From positions 1 to 64,000 of the forward strand of contig CAADYR010000175.1 of assembly GCA_900753305.1 (NCBI GenBank): a DNA stretch of 64,000 nt, read 5' to 3'. Below, one piece after another: positions 54,530 to 63,460 of this stretch (the stretch's first letter is position 1; each line of letters opens with the position of its first letter). The stretch is from Lachnospiraceae bacterium (GTDB taxonomy: Bacteria; Bacillota; Clostridia; Lachnospirales; Lachnospiraceae). The position numbers were made by a program, and so were the translations under genes. The notes below the pieces were generated by a model. It searched no databases and was not told where the DNA came from. It saw only the letters and a program-made list of their open reading frames with translations.

Positions 54530-54667
54530 CTATTGGCAATGTCCTCCACAGTGTTTGCAGTCGCCGCCACACTGTAAGGATTTACCATTCTTTTTGTCAC
54601 GAATCATACTGCGGATCGCAAGTCCAACGACTGCGACCAATACTACACCTGTGATCAATGTTCCCAT
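54530..54667 (-). CDS. FeoB-associated Cys-rich membrane protein
   Basis: A 45-residue peptide: one membrane helix (GTLITGVVLVAVVGLAIRS), a basic stretch, and a cysteine-rich tail LQCGGDCKHCGGHC. This is the layout of the small FeoB-associated proteins (Pfam PF12669) that follow feoB in many Firmicutes; the role is probably to help iron transfer. It starts 42 bases after feoB with an AAGG site and is followed by the Fur-like gene. Confidence 0.88.
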   Translation of the reverse strand: MGTLITGVVLVAVVGLAIRSMIRDKKNGKSLQCGGDCKHCGGHCQ

Positions 54668-54709
54668 ACGAAAACCTTGCCTTTCTTATACATGAACGAT
54701 AGTTACTGA

Positions 54710-56863
54710 TTATGCTGTAACCTTAACATTCAGAGTTTCGCTCTCTTTGTAAGGTCTGAACAGTAGGTAGATAAGACCAATGATGCATGCAAATGCAACT
54801 ACTGTACCGAAACCAAATGCGCCTGTTGTGATCAATGTACCGATTTGATAGATGCAAAGTGCAACAACATAAGCCAGGCCACACTGATATCCGATTGCGA
54901 ACCAGAACCACTTAGCGTTGTTCATCTCTCTCTTGATAGCACCCATAGCTGCGAAACAAGGAGCACACAGAAGGTTGAATACCAGATATCCGTAAGCTGC
55001 TACAGGAGTCATAACTGCAGCCAGGTTACCCCAGATTTCTGCACCATCTTCTGCAACCTCGCTGAAACCGAAGAGAAGACCAAATGTTGCTACTACGTTT
55101 TCCTTTGCAATTAAACCGGATACAGCAGATACTGCCATCTTCCAGCCTTCGCCGCCCTGTGTCCATCCAAGAGGAATGAAGATCCAGGCGATAGCGGAAC
55201 CAATCTTGGAGAGGATACTCTGATCAAGCTGTTCTGCTTCCAACATACTGAAGCTTCCATCTACCCATCCGAAGCTCATTAAGAACCACAGAATAATTGT
55301 TGAGAGAAGGATGATAGTACCAGCCTTCTTGATGAAGGACCAGCCACGCTCCCACATGCTACGAAGAACGTTGCCAACTGTAGGCCAGTGGTAAGCAGGT
55401 AACTCCATAACGAAAGGAGCAGGTTCACCGGCGAACATCTTTGTCTTTTTCAGGATGATACCGGAACAGATAATTGCGGCAACACCTACGAAGTAAGCAC
55501 TCCATGCAACCCATCCTGCATTATCAAAGAATGCACCTGCGATCAAAGCGATAATAGGAAGCTTCGCACCACAAGGAATAAAGGTTGTTGTCATAATTGT
55601 CATCTTACGGTCACGGTCATTCTCGATTGTACGGGAAGCCATAACACCCGGAACACCACATCCACTACCGATCAGCATAGGGATGAAGGATTTACCTGAC
55701 AGACCGAATTTACGGAAGATTCTGTCCATGATGAATGCAACACGTGCCATATATCCACATGCCTCTAAGAAAGCGAGGAACAGGAATAATACAAGCATCT
55801 GAGGTACGAAACCAAGTACAGCACCAACACCGGAAATAACACCGTCTACGATCAGACCTGTTAACCAGTCAGCACATCCGATATTCTCGAAGAAGCTCTG
55901 TGCACCTGGAACGATCCATTCACCAAAGAGTGTGTCATTTGTCCAGTCAGTCAAGATAGCACCAACTGTAGTTACAGATACATAATATACCAGGAACATA
56001 ACAACTGCAAAGATAGGAAGTGCTGCCCATCTGTTGGTTACAACACGGTCGATCTTATCAGATACAGTAAGCTTGTTCTTGGAATTCTTCTTATAACAGT
56101 CATTGATAATAGAAGAAATGTATGTATATCTTTCATTTGTAATGATACTTTCTGTATCATCATCAAAAGCATCTTCCAGAGCCTTGATATCAGCGCTTAC
56201 ATCAGGAACACTCTTCATCTGGTTTGCAATCTTGTCATCTTTTTCAAGAAGCTTTACAGCGAAGAATCTCTTCTGATCTTCTGCAATATCAGAACCAAGT
56301 TTGGCTGATACAGAAGCGATAGCTGCTTCAGCAGCCTGTGAGAACTCATGTACAGGTGTGGAAGTTTTCTTAGCGGCTGCAGCAACAGCTTTGTTTGCAG
56401 CTTCTTTGATACCTGTGCCCTTCAATGCAGAGATCTCAACAACTTCACAACCAAGTTTCTTACTTAATTTATCGATATAAATCTTATCGCCGTTCTTTTC
56501 TACGATATCCATCATGTTAACTGCCATAACAACAGGGATACCAAGCTCCATGAGCTGTGTAGAAAGGTAAAGGTTTCTTTCAATATTAGTACCATCTACA
56601 ATATTCAGAATTGCGTCTGGTCTTTCTGTGATGAGGTAGTTTCTTGCAACCACTTCCTCCAGAGTATAAGGAGATAAAGAATAGATACCAGGTAAATCCA
56701 TGATGGTAACATCCTTATTACCTTTTAATTTACCCTCTTTCTTTTCAACTGTTACACCCGGCCAGTTACCTACGAATTGGTTAGAACCTGTCAGGGCATT
56801 AAATAATGTTGTCTTACCGCAGTTAGGATTACCTGCTAATGCAATCTTAATAGACATTTTCAT
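54710..56863 (-). CDS. feoB: Ferrous iron transport protein B
   Basis: A 717-residue FeoB. The N-terminal G domain has G1 GNPNCGKTT, WPGVTVEKKEG for the switch, DLPGIYSLSPY, and NMMD. The helical and membrane part includes the Gate motifs with LIGSGCGVPGVMASR and PCGAKLPII, where the conserved cysteines lie. It imports Fe2+. Two ATGs (codons 1 and 3) are possible; AGGAGG is 3 bases before the first and 9 before the second, so the protein may begin MSIKIAL. It follows feoA across a gap that holds a GTTAG-type palindrome. Confidence 0.96.
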   Translation of the reverse strand: MKMSIKIALAGNPNCGKTTLFNALTGSNQFVGNWPGVTVEKKEGKLKGNKDVTIMDLPGIYSLSPYTLEEVVARNYLITERPDAILNIVDGTNIERNLYLSTQLMELGIPVVMAVNMMDIVEKNGDKIYIDKLSKKLGCEVVEISALKGTGIKEAANKAVAAAAKKTSTPVHEFSQAAEAAIASVSAKLGSDIAEDQKRFFAVKLLEKDDKIANQMKSVPDVSADIKALEDAFDDDTESIITNERYTYISSIINDCYKKNSKNKLTVSDKIDRVVTNRWAALPIFAVVMFLVYYVSVTTVGAILTDWTNDTLFGEWIVPGAQSFFENIGCADWLTGLIVDGVISGVGAVLGFVPQMLVLFLFLAFLEACGYMARVAFIMDRIFRKFGLSGKSFIPMLIGSGCGVPGVMASRTIENDRDRKMTIMTTTFIPCGAKLPIIALIAGAFFDNAGWVAWSAYFVGVAAIICSGIILKKTKMFAGEPAPFVMELPAYHWPTVGNVLRSMWERGWSFIKKAGTIILLSTIILWFLMSFGWVDGSFSMLEAEQLDQSILSKIGSAIAWIFIPLGWTQGGEGWKMAVSAVSGLIAKENVVATFGLLFGFSEVAEDGAEIWGNLAAVMTPVAAYGYLVFNLLCAPCFAAMGAIKREMNNAKWFWFAIGYQCGLAYVVALCIYQIGTLITTGAFGFGTVVAFACIIGLIYLLFRPYKESETLNVKVTA

Positions 56864-56925
56864 GCTCCTCCTGCCTTTCGGCTTTGTTTGTTCATTCTAC
56901 TTATTAATTGATATTACTTATTTTT

Positions 56926-56941
56926 GTTAGTAAACACTAAC
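56926..56941. promoter_or_regulatory. GTTAG-type palindrome upstream of feoB
   Basis: GTTAGTAAACACTAAC, a perfect palindrome in its half-sites, 63 bases before feoB and 18 bases past the second feoA stop. It suggests an internal, metal-controlled promoter for feoB. Confidence 0.5.
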
Positions 56942-56958
56942 ACATGGTCAAAAAAAAT

Positions 56959-57180
56959 TTACTCTACTTCGATCATTTCAGCATCGGCTTTTCTAAGTGA
57001 TAACTCATATCCTCTTACTGTAACCTCAATAGGATCTCCCAAGGGGGCAACTTTTCTTACAAAAATCCCAACACCCTTAGTGATTCCCATGTCCATGATA
57101 CGTCTCTTTACAGGACCTTCGCCGGTAAGCTTAGTCACCTTTACGGTCTGACCGCACGGAACTTCTTTCAGTGTTCTCAT
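56959..57180 (-). CDS. feoA: FeoA domain protein (second)
   Basis: A 73-residue SH3-like FeoA protein: RTLKEVPCGQTVKVTKLTG, RRIMDMGITKGVGIFV and VRGYELSLRKADAEMIEV are in family order. FeoA works with FeoB at the membrane, probably controlling its activity. It is 71 bases downstream of the first feoA gene. Confidence 0.93.
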   Translation of the reverse strand: MRTLKEVPCGQTVKVTKLTGEGPVKRRIMDMGITKGVGIFVRKVAPLGDPIEVTVRGYELSLRKADAEMIEVE

Positions 57181-57251
57181 AATTACTCCGTCTCCTTCTT
57201 TCTCGTAAAAATAATCTATATGTATGAATCAATATGGTGATTCATAATATA

Positions 57252-57464
57252 CTATACCATGATCTTATTAGCCATGTCTTTTCCGATCGCAACGCGAGAT
57301 TCTTTCACATTGACAATCATATTTCCGTTCATTTCTGTGATGACTGTGACGATACTGCCTACGACAAAGCCAAGATTCTCCAGAAATTTTCTTGTTTCTT
57401 CTTTCCCGCCAACTTTCTTGATTTCAACGGGTTCTCCTTCTTTAGCCATTGATAAGGGCATCAT
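57252..57464 (-). CDS. feoA: FeoA domain protein (first)
   Basis: A 70-residue FeoA protein: LSMAKEGEPVEIKKVGG, FLENLGFVVGSIVTVI, and VNVKESRVAIGKDMANKIMV match the family. It opens the operon feoA-feoA-feoB-Cys-rich-fur. GAGG lies 7 bases before the ATG at 57464. The promoter carries the palindrome described below. Confidence 0.93.
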   Translation of the reverse strand: MMPLSMAKEGEPVEIKKVGGKEETRKFLENLGFVVGSIVTVITEMNGNMIVNVKESRVAIGKDMANKIMV

Positions 57465-57516
57465 AGATCAACCTCTTTTCTCTCGTTATTGAAAAAGTTT
57501 CTCATTTCTTACGATA

Positions 57517-57532
57517 GTTAGTATATGCTAAC
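57517..57532. promoter_or_regulatory. Operator palindrome GTTAGTATATGCTAAC at the feo promoter
   Basis: A near-perfect 16-base palindrome covering the -10 element of the feo promoter, as expected for metal-dependent repression. The DtxR-type gene 140 bases away on the other strand is the best candidate regulator. Confidence 0.6.
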
Positions 57533-57548
57533 GTTTATTAGATGTCAA
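57520..57548 (-). promoter_or_regulatory. Promoter of the feo operon
   Basis: Leftward TTGACA, 17 bases, TATACT: an almost consensus sigma-A promoter about 55 bases ahead of the first feoA. Confidence 0.8.
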
Positions 57549-57595
57549 GGACTATTTGAGAGTTTTTTAGAAATTTTTAATCATTATGCAATCCG

Positions 57596-57624
57596 TTGAA
57601 AATTGGTACAATTTATGTTATAGT
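57596..57624 (+). promoter_or_regulatory. Promoter of the DtxR-type gene
   Basis: TTGAAA, 17 bases, TATAGT, about 48 bases before the start. No GTTAG palindrome overlaps it, so the regulator does not seem to be autoregulated by that site. Confidence 0.55.
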
Positions 57625-57671
57625 TATAATAATTATTTAATGTAAAAGTCGGGACAATAGGAGAGAGACGT

Positions 57672-58034
57672 ATGAATGTAAATGAATCTGCAGAAAATTA
57701 TTTGGAAACTATTTTAATGCTTGGAAAGAAGCTTCCCGTTGTCCGCTCGGTAGACATTGCAAATGAGCTTGGCTTCAAAAAATCAAGCGTGAGCATTGCC
57801 ATGAAAAATCTTCGTGAAAAAAATCATATCACCGTTACGGACGCCGGATTTATCTATTTAACTGATTCAGGTAAGGAAATTGCCGAAATGATCTATGAAA
57901 GACATGAATTCCTTTCTAAGTGGTTGACTTCTCTGGGAGTTCCAGAAGAAACAGCAACTGAGGATGCATGTAAGATCGAACATGTGATCAGCAAGGAAAG
58001 CTTTGAAGCAATTAAGAAATTTGTAAATGCATAA
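57672..58034 (+). CDS. DtxR/MntR-type metal-dependent regulator
   Basis: A 120-residue protein with the DtxR N-terminal winged helix: ESAENYLETILMLG, then VRSVDIANELGFKKSSVSIAMKNL in parts, and the dimerisation helix ending GVPEETATEDACKIEHVIS. The metal ligands typical of that domain (E, C and H around DACKIEHV) are present. It lacks the C-terminal SH3 domain of full-length DtxR, giving a short MntR-like protein. GGAGAG precedes the start. It is divergent from feo and probably represses it when Fe2+ or Mn2+ is high. Confidence 0.85.
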   Translation: MNVNESAENYLETILMLGKKLPVVRSVDIANELGFKKSSVSIAMKNLREKNHITVTDAGFIYLTDSGKEIAEMIYERHEFLSKWLTSLGVPEETATEDACKIEHVISKESFEAIKKFVNA

Positions 58035-58045
58035 GAAAAATGTAA

Positions 58046-58077
58046 GAGGCATAGGTTTTGACCTATGCCTCAATTTT
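58046..58077 (+). terminator. Rho-independent terminator
   Basis: GAGGCATAGGT and ACCTATGCCTC form an 11-base perfect stem with a 4-base loop, followed by AATTTTG. It closes the DtxR-type gene and faces metF. Confidence 0.92.
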
Positions 58078-58118
58078 GTCCGGAAGAAGGCTTGATAACA
58101 GTATGTGAAAAACAACCA

Positions 58119-58988
58119 TTAGGCTTTTAAAATCTCTGAGAGATTTTTCTGTATTCCAGCCGCAATTTCAGGTTTGTTCATAGAGTAAACGTGGATATTT
58201 CTAACGCCATTTGCCATAAGGTCAATGATCTGATCTGTTGCATAGGCAATTCCGGCCTGTTTCATAGCTTCTTCGGAATCACCGAAACGGTCTACGATAT
58301 TTTTAAAACGCTCAGGTACATTACAGCCGGATAATTTTACTGCATTTTTTACCTGAACTTTTCTGGTGATCGGCATGATACCGGGAATAACAGGAACCGT
58401 AATTCCTGCTTCTCTTACTCTGTACATGAAGTTGTAAAAAATATTGTTGTCAAAGAACATCTGAGTCGTCAGATATTCACAGCCTGCATTTACCTTTCTT
58501 TTAAGCCCCTCAATATCCTCTTTTTTACTGGCTGAATCAGGGTGAACTTCCGGATAGCAGGCACCGCCTACACAGAAATCTCCACTTTCTTTGATCAGTT
58601 CTACCAGCTCGGAAGCGTGGGAAAAGTCAGTAAATACTTCACCATCGTAGCTTTTGGGAATATCACCTCTCAGAGCCAGAATATTTTCGATTCCGGCTTC
58701 TTTCATGTCAGCCAAAGCCGCTTTGATGCTGTTTTGGTCTGCGCATACACAGGTCAGATGTGCAATTGTAGGAACATGATATTTATGCTGAATTGTGGAT
58801 GCGAGCCTGATCGTAAGCCCCTTGGTGCTGCCGCCAGCGCCATAAGTAACGCTCATATAGCTGGGATTAAGGGCTGCGATACCCGTTGCTGCTTCTTCCA
58901 CATTTGCAAAATCAGTGTCCTTCTTTGGAGGAAAGACCTCAAATGACAAAGTAGCCTTTTCCTGTCCTATTATCTCACGTATCTTCAT
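58119..58988 (-). CDS. metF: 5,10-methylenetetrahydrofolate reductase
   Basis: A 289-residue MetF, a TIM-barrel flavoenzyme that reduces methylene-THF to methyl-THF for methionine synthesis or the acetyl-CoA pathway. SFEVFPPKKD, SVTYGAGGST, THLTCVCAD, ALRGDIPK, HPDSASKKEDI and TQMFFDNNIFY match the family in order. No metE, metH or other one-carbon genes are next to it. Upstream is the long imperfect inverted repeat. Confidence 0.95.
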   Translation of the reverse strand: MKIREIIGQEKATLSFEVFPPKKDTDFANVEEAATGIAALNPSYMSVTYGAGGSTKGLTIRLASTIQHKYHVPTIAHLTCVCADQNSIKAALADMKEAGIENILALRGDIPKSYDGEVFTDFSHASELVELIKESGDFCVGGACYPEVHPDSASKKEDIEGLKRKVNAGCEYLTTQMFFDNNIFYNFMYRVREAGITVPVIPGIMPITRKVQVKNAVKLSGCNVPERFKNIVDRFGDSEEAMKQAGIAYATDQIIDLMANGVRNIHVYSMNKPEIAAGIQKNLSEILKA

Positions 58989-59022
58989 TTTCGGTTCTCC
59001 TTTTCTATTCGTTTATAGATTC

Positions 59023-59229
59023 GGTAATTAAGAAACGCACCATTATGTATGCAGAATTGTACAGCTTTCACATATGTATAAACATGCACTGTGCAGCCGT
59101 CAGTACTTGGGCGCTGTATTTTAGCGCCTTATGTACTGCTACGAGCTGCAGTGTAGCGAGAGCGGGCATGTGTTGCATTGTTAAAGCTGTATAATTCGTC
59201 ACATTCTTGCTACTCGTTTCGTAATTATC
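59023..59229. repeat. About 200 bp imperfect inverted repeat, MITE-like or structured element
   Basis: The outer arms GGTAATTAAGAAACG (59023) and CGTTTCGTAATTATC (59215) are inverse complements with two mismatches. Inside them AATTGTACAGCTTT pairs with AAAGCTGTATAATT, and the centre is a hairpin GTAC..GGCGCT/AGCGCC..GTAC. The whole element can fold into one long hairpin. It fills the gap between metF and the MATE gene and overlaps the MATE stop. It contains no ORF. It resembles a dispersed non-autonomous element; only genome-wide copies could show that. Confidence 0.6.
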
Positions 59230-60574
59230 TGGTAAGATCCTTTACCCATTTATATTTTCTGAAATGAATCAGTACCCATGGCAGTTTGCCGACTTCATCG
59301 ATACAGGTGCATGCATATACGACAACGACCGGCCAGTGAAGCATATAAGTGCCTACTGCCGCCAGAGGAATTGCGATACACCACATGCATACTGCCAGAC
59401 TGTACATATCGAACATCGTATCGCCACCCGCACCGAAGATACCGTTGATCGTAACGTCATTTATGGAACGTCCGATCATATAAAAGGCGATCACGCCGAA
59501 CATTCCTTTCAGGTATTGTGCAGCCTGTGGTGTTAATTTGACAAAATGCAGAATCACAGGGGCAGAGATGCACATAAGAAGGGTCATGGTAAAGCCGCAG
59601 ATAATAGAGATTTTGAGCAATCTGATACCGTAGGCTTTGCCTCGCTCCAGATTGCCGGCACCTAATTCATTGCCGATCATGATTCCGGCAGCACTGGAGA
59701 TACCACCGCTGAAACAGCAGATAATGTCACGTACTACTGCCGCTACGGAGTTTGCCGCTGCAGCATCCGTTCCCAGATGTCCCATGAAAGAGGAATATGA
59801 GGTGAAGCCGATTCCCCAGAACAGGCATGCCCCCAGAAGTGGCATGGCACACTTCCTGAAATCTGCAGACAGTTGTTTGTTTCTTTTGAAAAGACGACCC
59901 ATATAAGGATGTATGTAACTGGGACGATAGGAAATCACAATAGAACAAATCAGTTCTATGATTCTGGCGATCAGTGTTGCCGTTGCTGCACCCCGTACTC
60001 CCATAGGTTTAATGCCCAATCCACCGAAAATGAAAATGGCATTGAGTACAATATTGATACAGACAGTGGCTGAACTGATAATGGCTGTTGTTTTGGCGTG
60101 TTCACTTGTCTTCATAATGACCAGATAACATTGTGAAATTCCTGTCAGTAAATAGGAAAAACCTGCAATGCGCAGATAGCTGATGCCATAATCGATCAGC
60201 ACTGTTTCATTTGTGAACAGAAGCATCAGATATCCGGGAAAGAACATACATGCCGCAAAGAACAGGACAGATACCAGCCCGCAGAGCCTGAGTGCCATGC
60301 AGAAAATATCATCGAGAGTCCGGATATCGCCTTTGCCCCAGTATTGTGCGCCCAGAATTCCCAGACTGGCGGTTGCCGCTGAAAGGAACATATTCTGGAT
60401 AAACTGAATCTGAGTCGCCAGGGAAACTGCAGACATATAATTCTGATCCAGTCCTCCCAGCATAAAGGCATCTGCTACGGCTACCAGAGCCAGCATCAGA
60501 TTCTGCAATACAATAGGAATCATCAGATTCCACAGTTTCTTATAAAATACAGTGTCTTTTTCCGGTTTTATCAT
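59225..60574 (-). CDS. MATE-family efflux transporter
   Basis: A 449-residue MATE pump with 12 predicted membrane helices. LMIPIVLQNLMLALVAVADA begins the first bundle, AQYWGKGD is the loop after helix 3, and the second bundle starts near GACLFWGIGFTSYSSF. It uses a Na+ or H+ gradient to export drugs or metabolites. The ATG at 60574 overlaps the stop of the upstream gene as ATGA, and a longer frame of 52 more codons is rejected. Unlike the MATE remnant at 10957-12197, this copy is intact. Confidence 0.9.
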   Translation of the reverse strand: MIKPEKDTVFYKKLWNLMIPIVLQNLMLALVAVADAFMLGGLDQNYMSAVSLATQIQFIQNMFLSAATASLGILGAQYWGKGDIRTLDDIFCMALRLCGLVSVLFFAACMFFPGYLMLLFTNETVLIDYGISYLRIAGFSYLLTGISQCYLVIMKTSEHAKTTAIISSATVCINIVLNAIFIFGGLGIKPMGVRGAATATLIARIIELICSIVISYRPSYIHPYMGRLFKRNKQLSADFRKCAMPLLGACLFWGIGFTSYSSFMGHLGTDAAAANSVAAVVRDIICCFSGGISSAAGIMIGNELGAGNLERGKAYGIRLLKISIICGFTMTLLMCISAPVILHFVKLTPQAAQYLKGMFGVIAFYMIGRSINDVTINGIFGAGGDTMFDMYSLAVCMWCIAIPLAAVGTYMLHWPVVVVYACTCIDEVGKLPWVLIHFRKYKWVKDLTR

Positions 60575-61236
60575 TTGATATGAAATCTCCTCTTCAGTTC
60601 CATACGTGCTCTTCTGCCGCCGATAATAAATGTTCCAAGAAATAACAGAATGGAACAATCCAGTGCGATCACTAACGCGATGGGATTGGTAATGACATCC
60701 AGTGCCCGTAACAGAATACCGACCAGGCATACAAGAATCATAAATATTTCAGGCATAATGTAGCTTTGCCAGTTACGCTTGTTAATAAAAATCATCAGGA
60801 CAATGCCGATATCGATCGTTATGACAGCACACGGCAGTACATAGGTGATCGACCAGCCCGCAAAACCTATGATATAATCCAGGGTTACCAATACTGCCAC
60901 AGCAAGCAAAGTCAGTACGAGGACTTTGGCTCTGTGCCCGCTTTTTCCCACTACTGCAAACCTAAGGATCATATAAATATAGAAAAGGAATAACGCAGGG
61001 ATCAGTGCTGTCAGGTAGCTGATCAGGTCAAAAAAGGCAGCCGTAAACAGGATCAGCTCAATAGTAATGGCTATAAAACCATAGATACGCAGAGTCATGG
61101 TAAAGGCTCTGGCTTTCTGATGGATGTCCGGATACATGGATTCCAGATCATCAGTTTTTTCCAGAACGGCATTACATAAGGGGCAGCGTTCTGTCGGCTC
61201 TAATATTTCAATATTACATTGTTTGCATCTGCTCAT
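60571..61236 (-). CDS. DUF6320 zinc-ribbon membrane protein
   Basis: A 221-residue protein. The N-terminus has a zinc ribbon SRCKQCNIEILEPTERCPLC (four cysteines in CxxC pairs), followed by six predicted membrane helices (residues 50-210). This layout is DUF6320, found in clostridia next to an acyltransferase like the one upstream. Function unknown; perhaps it anchors the acyltransferase to the membrane. Its stop overlaps the MATE start, and it follows the acyltransferase by 18 bases. Confidence 0.8.
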   Translation of the reverse strand: MSRCKQCNIEILEPTERCPLCNAVLEKTDDLESMYPDIHQKARAFTMTLRIYGFIAITIELILFTAAFFDLISYLTALIPALFLFYIYMILRFAVVGKSGHRAKVLVLTLLAVAVLVTLDYIIGFAGWSITYVLPCAVITIDIGIVLMIFINKRNWQSYIMPEIFMILVCLVGILLRALDVITNPIALVIALDCSILLFLGTFIIGGRRARMELKRRFHIK

Positions 61237-61254
61237 TTTAATCACTTTACCTTT

Positions 61255-62646
61255 CTATAACCCACTATTACTGTCCAACTGTACTTCTATACCATCAGCA
61301 GCGATTTTGCGGAAAAAGGCTTTCTGTATGCTTGTGTCCTGCAGATCGTAGCTGAATGTGAATACGAGAGTATCTCCATAAGAACAGATCGTTCCCTTAA
61401 TGTGCTGCCCTTTGGACATGGCAAGGAATGCGTGGAACATCTCGACATAGGGCTTATAAATGTCTTCTACAGTGATGTTGCCGATATTCGTGATCGTGGT
61501 CGTATTTGCCAGTGCTGACTGTGTGTATACAATACGCATGGCGAGGTTCTTTAAGAATAAAGGTGTAATACGTGCGAACCAGAACTTCTCATTTGATACG
61601 TTATAAGAGAAGGATTTTTCCAGATTTTCCTTTGTAATCTGGGATTTCAGGCTCTCTTTTACACTTTCCAGAATTTCTTCAAAGGTGTAGCTTTCCTTAG
61701 TCGGATGGAAATTTGCTGACACCATGACAAAGAAATTTTTGGTGGTGATGGAAGAAAAATAAGGGCGCAGATTGACAGGAACGGCGACACGGATCGGACA
61801 TTTGGAAGGCATGCCCTTTAAACATTCCTGATATACACTGTAGACGAATACACTGACCAGATATTCGTTGATGCTGGCACCATATTTGTGACATACTTCC
61901 TTTAATGCAGGAATCTTCATATAACCATGCATAACGCCAAACTCTCCAGGAAGCAATCTCTCTCCCTTAATCAGATAAGCTTTCCGGGTCTGGTATTGTT
62001 TCTCAGAACTCTGGCGATAGTTCTTCAGGAAGCTGTCCTCGCGGTTCAGTGATGTTCCGCAGTTGAGGTCATCTCCTACCTGTTCTCTTATTTCCGGATG
62101 CACCAGTCGTAAGTACTGATAGGTCAGCTCTTTTAGAAAATTAATGCCACCCATACCGTCGGTAAGGACATGGAATACTTCCAGATTGATGCGGTATTTA
62201 TAATAAGTCACCCGAAAAAGGTAGTGATTATTTTTGTTTTGATGGATAAAGCGGCAGGGAAAGGTGTTTTCCTCCCGTACTCTGGGTGCGGGATTGCCGT
62301 TTTCTTCAAAATAGTACCAGAATACACCTCTTTGCAGACGCAGATTAAATCCGTCAAATTTAGGCAGGACAATATCCAGAGCCTCCTGAAGGCAATCCGG
62401 GTCTATCAGTTCAGTCAGAGTTACACTGATACGATAGACATTACTCATATTTTCGCCGGCAATGACAGGGAAAAGGTTGGCAGTGTTATCCAACTTGTCC
62501 CATCGGATCTCCTGTCCCATGGATCTTTGTACTCTTTTTTGCTTTCTGGCTTTTTTCTCCTGTTTTAGTTCTGCCTTTGACTTGGCGTGTTTTGTATTTG
62601 ATGTTTCAGAATCTATGGAATCGTTTGGAATTGATTTTCGTTTCAT
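61255..62646 (-). CDS. HxxxD acyltransferase (alcohol acetyltransferase-like)
   Basis: A 463-residue member of the CoA-dependent acyltransferase/condensation fold. The first 50 residues are very basic (KQEKKARKQKRVQRSM). The catalytic motif is FHVLTDGMGGINF (HxxxDG). A second block SALANTTTITNIGNI lies in the channel region. Such proteins acylate alcohols, sugars or lipids. It opens the unit acyltransferase-DUF6320-MATE, so the product of acylation may be a surface or exported lipid. The start ATG at 62646 has AAGGGA about 13 bases upstream, which is weak. Confidence 0.75.
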   Translation of the reverse strand: MKRKSIPNDSIDSETSNTKHAKSKAELKQEKKARKQKRVQRSMGQEIRWDKLDNTANLFPVIAGENMSNVYRISVTLTELIDPDCLQEALDIVLPKFDGFNLRLQRGVFWYYFEENGNPAPRVREENTFPCRFIHQNKNNHYLFRVTYYKYRINLEVFHVLTDGMGGINFLKELTYQYLRLVHPEIREQVGDDLNCGTSLNREDSFLKNYRQSSEKQYQTRKAYLIKGERLLPGEFGVMHGYMKIPALKEVCHKYGASINEYLVSVFVYSVYQECLKGMPSKCPIRVAVPVNLRPYFSSITTKNFFVMVSANFHPTKESYTFEEILESVKESLKSQITKENLEKSFSYNVSNEKFWFARITPLFLKNLAMRIVYTQSALANTTTITNIGNITVEDIYKPYVEMFHAFLAMSKGQHIKGTICSYGDTLVFTFSYDLQDTSIQKAFFRKIAADGIEVQLDSNSGL

Positions 62647-62722
62647 GATCAACAAAATTCCCTTCTACATAATTTATCTATTATATTATATCATTCCTGT
62701 TTGGTGAATCAACTATTTCTCT

Positions 62723-62751
62723 TTGACAAGTCGGAAACAGTATTTTATTAT
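62723..62751 (+). promoter_or_regulatory. Promoter of the YczE-type gene
   Basis: TTGACA, 17 bases, TATTAT, about 45 bases before the TTG start codon. Confidence 0.75.
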
Positions 62752-62796
62752 GAAGATGCGTCTGTTAGAATCAGGACGACGGAACGGAGGATAACA

Positions 62797-63441
62797 TTGA
62801 AGATAAACTGGAGATCTTTGTATCAAAAAGAGAATTTTGCGAAACGTTTGATCGCGGTGCTTGTAGCTGTAATTGTGATGGGATTTGCTCTGTCATGGCT
62901 TGTACTGGTGGACATGGGTACAGACCCATGTACCTTGATGAATCTTACCATTTCTTCCAGACTTGGTATTTCACTTGGCAATTGGCAGGCACTGCTTAAT
63001 TGTGTTCTGTTTATTATTGTAATATGGAAAGGCAGGGAACATATTGGCTTTGGAACACTGGCGAATATGTTTCTGGTGGGATATTCCCTGGATTTCTTCT
63101 CCTGGGTCTGGAGACAGTTGGGGATTGATACTTATTTTGCCACCAATACAGTCCGTTATGCAGTCTTTCTTCCTGCATTGATTATTTTTATCATTGCAGC
63201 GGCAGTGTATATGGATGTGGAATTAGGTACAGCACCTTATGATGCAATTCCTTTCATTGTAAGCAAATACCTGCCTAAAGTACCTTTTAAAGCACTGAGG
63301 ATAGGTTATGACTTCCTGGTTATTATCATCGCCGGGGCATTTGGAGGACATGTGCAGATCGTTACGGTTCTGATGGCATTGCTGCTGGGACCTGTTATTT
63401 CCTATATCGGGAAGCTGATACAACCATTGATCAATCCTTAA
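62797..63441 (+). CDS. YczE/YitT-family membrane protein
   Basis: A 214-residue integral membrane protein with five or six helices. VDMGTDPCTLMNLTIS and VELGTAPYDAIPFIVS are the two G-T-x-P repeats typical of YczE/YyaS proteins, one in each half, which indicates internal duplication. Function unknown. The start is a TTG codon with GGAGG 6 bases upstream; the first in-frame ATG upstream lies before the promoter and is not used. It ends at a strong terminator. Confidence 0.82.
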   Translation: MKINWRSLYQKENFAKRLIAVLVAVIVMGFALSWLVLVDMGTDPCTLMNLTISSRLGISLGNWQALLNCVLFIIVIWKGREHIGFGTLANMFLVGYSLDFFSWVWRQLGIDTYFATNTVRYAVFLPALIIFIIAAAVYMDVELGTAPYDAIPFIVSKYLPKVPFKALRIGYDFLVIIIAGAFGGHVQIVTVLMALLLGPVISYIGKLIQPLINP

Positions 63442-63460
63442 TACAGTTGTAAATTTATTT

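Noticed and set aside
54501..54695. Rightward 64-codon frame between the fur-like gene and feoB
   Set aside because: It is antisense to the FeoB-associated Cys-rich gene, which has a clear helix plus cysteine tail.
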